Shown here: positions 61,126 to 64,000 of the stretch, in pieces | Position numbering within the stretch: position 1 is the stretch's first letter | Layout: every line of letters starts with the position of its first letter | DNA from: Persicitalea sp038235275 | Lineage (GTDB): Bacteria > Bacteroidota > Bacteroidia > Cytophagales > Spirosomataceae | Assembly: GCA_038235275.1 (NCBI GenBank) | Contig: JBBSUC010000026.1 | Coordinates: 1 to 64,000, forward strand | Direction: 5' to 3' | Length of the DNA: 64,000 bases | Program-made: the position numbers and the translations under genes | The notes under the pieces: generated by a model | Databases searched by the model: none | Told to the model about the DNA's origin: nothing | The model's input: the letters and a program-made list of their open reading frames with translations, nothing else

Positions 61126-62058
61126 ATGAGATTACCCATCGTCAAAGTCGCCGTGGTGCAGGCGACTCCCGCGTTTTTTGATTTGGAAAAAAGCATCGCC
61201 AAAGTCGTGGATTGGATCGAGAAGGGACGGGCGGCAGGCTGCCAGTTGCTGCTTTTCCCGGAGTCATTCCTGCCAGGTTACCCGCGCGGTTTGCGCTTCG
61301 ATGCCGTGGTCGGCCGGCGTACCGAGGCCGGGCGCGATGCCTGGCTTGACTACTGGCAAAACAGTGTAGACCTACAGTCAGAGACACTTCTTGCCATCCA
61401 GGAAGCCGTTAAAAAAGCGGGAATCTTCGTAGCTCTGGGCGTGACCGAACGCGAAGCCGTGGGCGGTTCGCTCTATTGCTCACTGCTATACTTTGCGCCC
61501 GATGGCTCCCTCCTCGGCTCGCATCGCAAGCTCAAACCCACCGGGCTGGAACGGTACCTTTGGGCCGAGGGCGACGGCAGTTCACTACGTACTTACGACA
61601 CCCCGCTAGGGAAAATCGGCGGACTCATCTGCTGGGAAAACTACATGCCACTGGCCCGCATGGCTTTATACGAAAAAGGTGTAGAAATCTACCTCGCTCC
61701 TACCGCCGACGCCCGGCCTTCGTGGCAGTCCACCATGCAGCACGTAGCCCTGGAAGGTCGCTGCTTCGTACTGGCAGCCAATCAGTTTATTCGCAAAAGT
61801 GATTATCCCGAACGCTACCAAAAAGAAATTCGGGACGAGCCAGAGGTAATGTCGGCGGGCGGCAGCGTCATCTATTCACCGATGGGTGAAGTATTGGCTG
61901 GGCCGCTGTGGAACGCCGAAGGGCTGCTCACGGCGGATTTGGACTTCTCGCTTTTGGCCAAAAGCAAGCTCGACTTCGATGTAGTGGGCCACTATGCTCG
62001 GCCCGATGTTTTTAAATTTGCCGTGCCTGAGCAACCAGAGACTAGAAATACAAATTAG
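61126..62058 (+). CDS. Nitrilase (carbon-nitrogen hydrolase)
   Basis: 310 residues from the ATG at 61126. Catalytic triad Glu46 (LFPESFLPGYP), Lys135 (HRKLKPTGLERYLWAEGDG) and Cys169 (GGLICWENYMPLARM). The CWENYMPL and RKLKPT forms point to the true nitrilase branch, which turns nitriles to acids plus ammonia, rather than amidases. 22 bp before the threonine aldolase gene. Confidence 0.92.
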   Translation: MRLPIVKVAVVQATPAFFDLEKSIAKVVDWIEKGRAAGCQLLLFPESFLPGYPRGLRFDAVVGRRTEAGRDAWLDYWQNSVDLQSETLLAIQEAVKKAGIFVALGVTEREAVGGSLYCSLLYFAPDGSLLGSHRKLKPTGLERYLWAEGDGSSLRTYDTPLGKIGGLICWENYMPLARMALYEKGVEIYLAPTADARPSWQSTMQHVALEGRCFVLAANQFIRKSDYPERYQKEIRDEPEVMSAGGSVIYSPMGEVLAGPLWNAEGLLTADLDFSLLAKSKLDFDVVGHYARPDVFKFAVPEQPETRNTN

Positions 62059-62080
62059 AAACCTTCTCACCCCCTACTCC

Positions 62081-63097
62081 ATGACCATTGACCTCCGCTC
62101 CGACACCATCACCCAACCCACGCCCGCCATGTGGGACGCTATGCGCTCGGCCCCTCTCGGCGACGACGTCCTGGGCGACGACCCGACCGTACAAGCCCTG
62201 GAAGAAAAAGCTGCCCAGCTTTTCGGAATGGAAGCCGCGCTGTTCTGCGCTTCCGGTACCATGACCAATCAACTCGGAATCCGCGTTCACACGCAGCCGG
62301 GTAGCGATGTCATTTGTGATAAACTTTCCCACATTTATCTTTACGAAGGCGGCGGCATCATGCTCAATTCTTTTTCATCGGTCAAGCTATTGGACGGAGA
62401 TCGAGGCCGTCTCAATGCCAAACAAGTGGCCGAGGCCATTAGCCCCGACGACATTCACGCCACCGTCACGCGGCTGGTGTCGCTGGAAAATACCATGAAC
62501 AAGGGGGGCGGTTGCTACTACGATTTTGCCGAAATCCAGGCGATTCGGGAAGTCTGCGACGAACACTTTGTACCACTGCACCTCGACGGGGCGCGACTTT
62601 ATAACGCGCTGGTCGCCACGGGCGAAACGCCCGCCCAGCACGGGGCGCTGTTCGATTCCGTCAGCCTGTGCTTATCCAAAGGGTTGGGCTGTCCGGTGGG
62701 GTCACTTTTGCTGGGTACCAAAGATTTTATCAAACAGGCCCGACGCTTCCGTAAGGTGATGGGCGGTGGCTGGCGGCAGGCGGGTTTCCTGGCCGCCGCC
62801 GGAATTTACGCCCTCGACCATCACGTGGACAGACTGGCCGAAGACCACGCCCGCGCCGTAGCCATCGGCGAAATTCTCCGACAGAAGTCCGAGGTCGTGA
62901 ACATTCTCCCGATCGATACCAACATCGTGATTTTTGAGTTGCCCGAAACCGTTTTGGCCTCCGACTACGTGCGGCGGCTGGAAATGCTGCGCATCCGGGC
63001 CATTGCGTTTGGCAAGCATCAGGTGCGTATGGTCACGCACCTGGATTTCACAGACGAGCATTTGGGAGAGTTGGAGAAGCGACTTCAGCGGTTTTGA
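62081..63097 (+). CDS. ltaE: Low-specificity L-threonine aldolase
   Basis: 338 residues from the ATG at 62081. PLP enzyme cutting threonine to glycine and acetaldehyde. DLRSDTITQPTPAMWDAM, GDDVLGDDPTV, FCASGTMTNQL, HLDGARL (Asp169) and CLSKGLGCPVGSLL (PLP Lys200). Possibly an operon with the nitrilase; converges on araD with 1 bp between stops. Confidence 0.92.
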   Translation: MTIDLRSDTITQPTPAMWDAMRSAPLGDDVLGDDPTVQALEEKAAQLFGMEAALFCASGTMTNQLGIRVHTQPGSDVICDKLSHIYLYEGGGIMLNSFSSVKLLDGDRGRLNAKQVAEAISPDDIHATVTRLVSLENTMNKGGGCYYDFAEIQAIREVCDEHFVPLHLDGARLYNALVATGETPAQHGALFDSVSLCLSKGLGCPVGSLLLGTKDFIKQARRFRKVMGGGWRQAGFLAAAGIYALDHHVDRLAEDHARAVAIGEILRQKSEVVNILPIDTNIVIFELPETVLASDYVRRLEMLRIRAIAFGKHQVRMVTHLDFTDEHLGELEKRLQRF

Positions 63098-63098
63098 A

Positions 63099-63803
63099 TC
63101 AACAGCCCTGCCCGTAGTAAGCGTCCTTCCCGTGCTTGCGCTGGAAGTGTTTCATGCGCAGCGTGTCTTTCAAAACGACGGTATCGGCGTTGATTTGCAA
63201 AGTGAGGTGGGCCATACGGGCGATTTCTTCCAATACCGCCGCATTATACACCGATTTGGCCGCATCCTTCCCCCAAGTGAAGGGGCCGTGGTTTTGCAGC
63301 AGCACCATCTCCACTTCCTGGGGCAAAAGTCCTTTTTCCGCAAAGCAATTCAGAATCTGGTGGCCGGTTTCGTGTTCATAATCGCCCCGGATCATCTCAT
63401 CGGTCAGGACGGGCGCGCAGGGGATGTCGCGGTGGGTGTGGTCGGCGTGGGTGGTGCCGAAGATCGGGATGTCGCGCCCCGCCTGGGCCCAGGCCACGGC
63501 GTAGGTGCTGTGGGTGTGGGTGATACCGCCGATGTCGCTCCAGCTTTTGTAGAGCAGGGCGTGGGTTTTGGTGTCGGATGAAGGACGCATTTTTCCCTCC
63601 ACCACTTTGGCATCGTAGTCCATGATAACGAGGTCGTCGGGTTGCAGACTTTCGTAGGGGACGCCGCTGGGTTTGATGGCGAACACACCCCGGTCGCGAT
63701 CCACAGCGCTCACGTTGCCAAAGGTGAACAGCACCAAACCCAGCTTTGGCAACTGCATATTAGCCTCGTAGGCTTCTTCTTTTAGGGTTTTGTATTCCGA
63801 CAT
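63099..63803 (-). CDS. araD: L-ribulose-5-phosphate 4-epimerase
   Basis: 234 residues. Class II aldolase-like: GLVLFTFGNVSAVDRDRGVFAIKPSGVPYESL, SDTKTHALLYKSWSDIGGITHTHSTYAVAWAQAGRDIPIFGTTHADH (zinc His) and ILNCFAEKGLLPQEVEMVLLQNHGPFTWGKDA. Converts L-ribulose-5-P to D-xylulose-5-P. Follows araA by 11 bp on the same strand. Confidence 0.95.
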   Translation of the reverse strand: MSEYKTLKEEAYEANMQLPKLGLVLFTFGNVSAVDRDRGVFAIKPSGVPYESLQPDDLVIMDYDAKVVEGKMRPSSDTKTHALLYKSWSDIGGITHTHSTYAVAWAQAGRDIPIFGTTHADHTHRDIPCAPVLTDEMIRGDYEHETGHQILNCFAEKGLLPQEVEMVLLQNHGPFTWGKDAAKSVYNAAVLEEIARMAHLTLQINADTVVLKDTLRMKHFQRKHGKDAYYGQGC

Positions 63804-63814
63804 AAGGCAATATT

Positions 63815-64000
63815 TTACTCGTACACTGCTGCTCCAAGTTGTAAATTTCGTTTCAATTCTCGGATGGTTGTGTCCTTATCGATCACGACCAACTCCACGC
63901 CCAGCATTTCGGCCAGATCTTCGATGTGCGCGGTCGTCAGGTTTTGGCTATAAACGGTGTGGTGCGCGCCTCCGGCCAGAATCCAGGCTTGCAGGCCGAT
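63815..64000 (-). CDS. araA: L-arabinose isomerase, C-terminal part (gene runs past the window)
   Basis: The last 61 codons only: LQAWILAGGAHHTVYSQNLTTAHIEDLAEMLGVELVVIDKD in sense, then LKRNLQLGAAVYE and stop. GGAHHT is the metal-binding end of AraA. It turns L-arabinose to L-ribulose; with araD it forms the arabinose catabolic operon. The 5' part and the rest of the operon lie beyond 64000. Confidence 0.9.
   Translation of the reverse strand: MGLQAWILAGGAHHTVYSQNLTTAHIEDLAEMLGVELVVIDKDTTIRELKRNLQLGAAVYE

Overview
The window reads as chromosome of a moderately GC-rich member of the Bacteroidota, most likely order Cytophagales (Spirosoma/Dyadobacter-like). This is inferred from the gene families (DUF1080, DUF3891, UMF1-type MFS, baeRF, TPR sensor kinase, LiaF/PspC sets), from promoter boxes of the Bacteroidota form TAnnTTTG (before tRNA-Val and several genes), and from the scarcity of strong Shine-Dalgarno sequences. 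No taxonomic marker was compared, so the genus is not fixed. No rRNA, CRISPR array, insertion sequence or prophage was seen; there is one tRNA gene.

Layout. 0-2.2 kb: an accessory patch in which an AT-rich HEPN-domain gene sits between two diverged copies of a unit made of a small HTH gene plus a 70-bp terminator-containing repeat. 2.2-8.4 kb: envelope proteins (large secreted protein, beta-barrel, lipoprotein), an HDAC-fold deacetylase, a secreted PPC-domain protein and a small membrane protein. 8.5-12.4 kb: a three-gene periplasmic molybdenum aldehyde/xanthine oxidoreductase (2Fe-2S, FAD and Mo subunits). 12.6-24.4 kb: a surface-polysaccharide cluster built around a split transketolase whose halves flank an epimerase-glycosyltransferase fusion, followed by a polytopic membrane protein, an acyltransferase, a second GT2, a large envelope protein and an AlgX/AlgJ-like SGNH lipoprotein.

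24.4-31 kb: a PIN-type toxin-antitoxin pair next to tRNA-Val(GAC), an MFS transporter, a DUF1080 protein, an XRE regulator/membrane-protein pair, metG and a small heat-shock protein. 31.2-32.7 kb is decaying DNA: a secreted TPR gene with two frameshifts and a kinase/response-regulator pair joined by a deletion. 32.7-38.1 kb: a lipoprotein and a trypsin-like protease that share an N-terminal module, an uncharacterised three-gene DUF2589 cassette, and two ribosome-linked genes (HPF/RaiA-like and baeRF-like) in divergent orientation.

38-54.8 kb: mostly housekeeping and stress genes: exported TIM-barrel protein, DUF3891, YceI lipoprotein, S9 peptidase, DEAD-box helicase, TPR sensor kinase, a LiaF/LiaI/PspC envelope-stress set, a TrpF-like protein, mnmA followed by an Rdx (SelW-like) protein, a YciF-type ferritin-like protein, DinB and a GT4. 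54.8-64 kb: carbohydrate and small-molecule metabolism: MFS transporter, SDR, Gfo/Idh/MocA oxidoreductase, TIM-barrel isomerase/epimerase and GH88-type hydrolase, which look like one uronide or keto-sugar catabolic unit; then a Q/S-rich disordered protein, nitrilase, threonine aldolase, and araD plus the 3' end of araA. Heptamer/octamer tandem repeats recur in many intergenic gaps. No stretch longer than about 300 bp lacks a gene or gene remnant.
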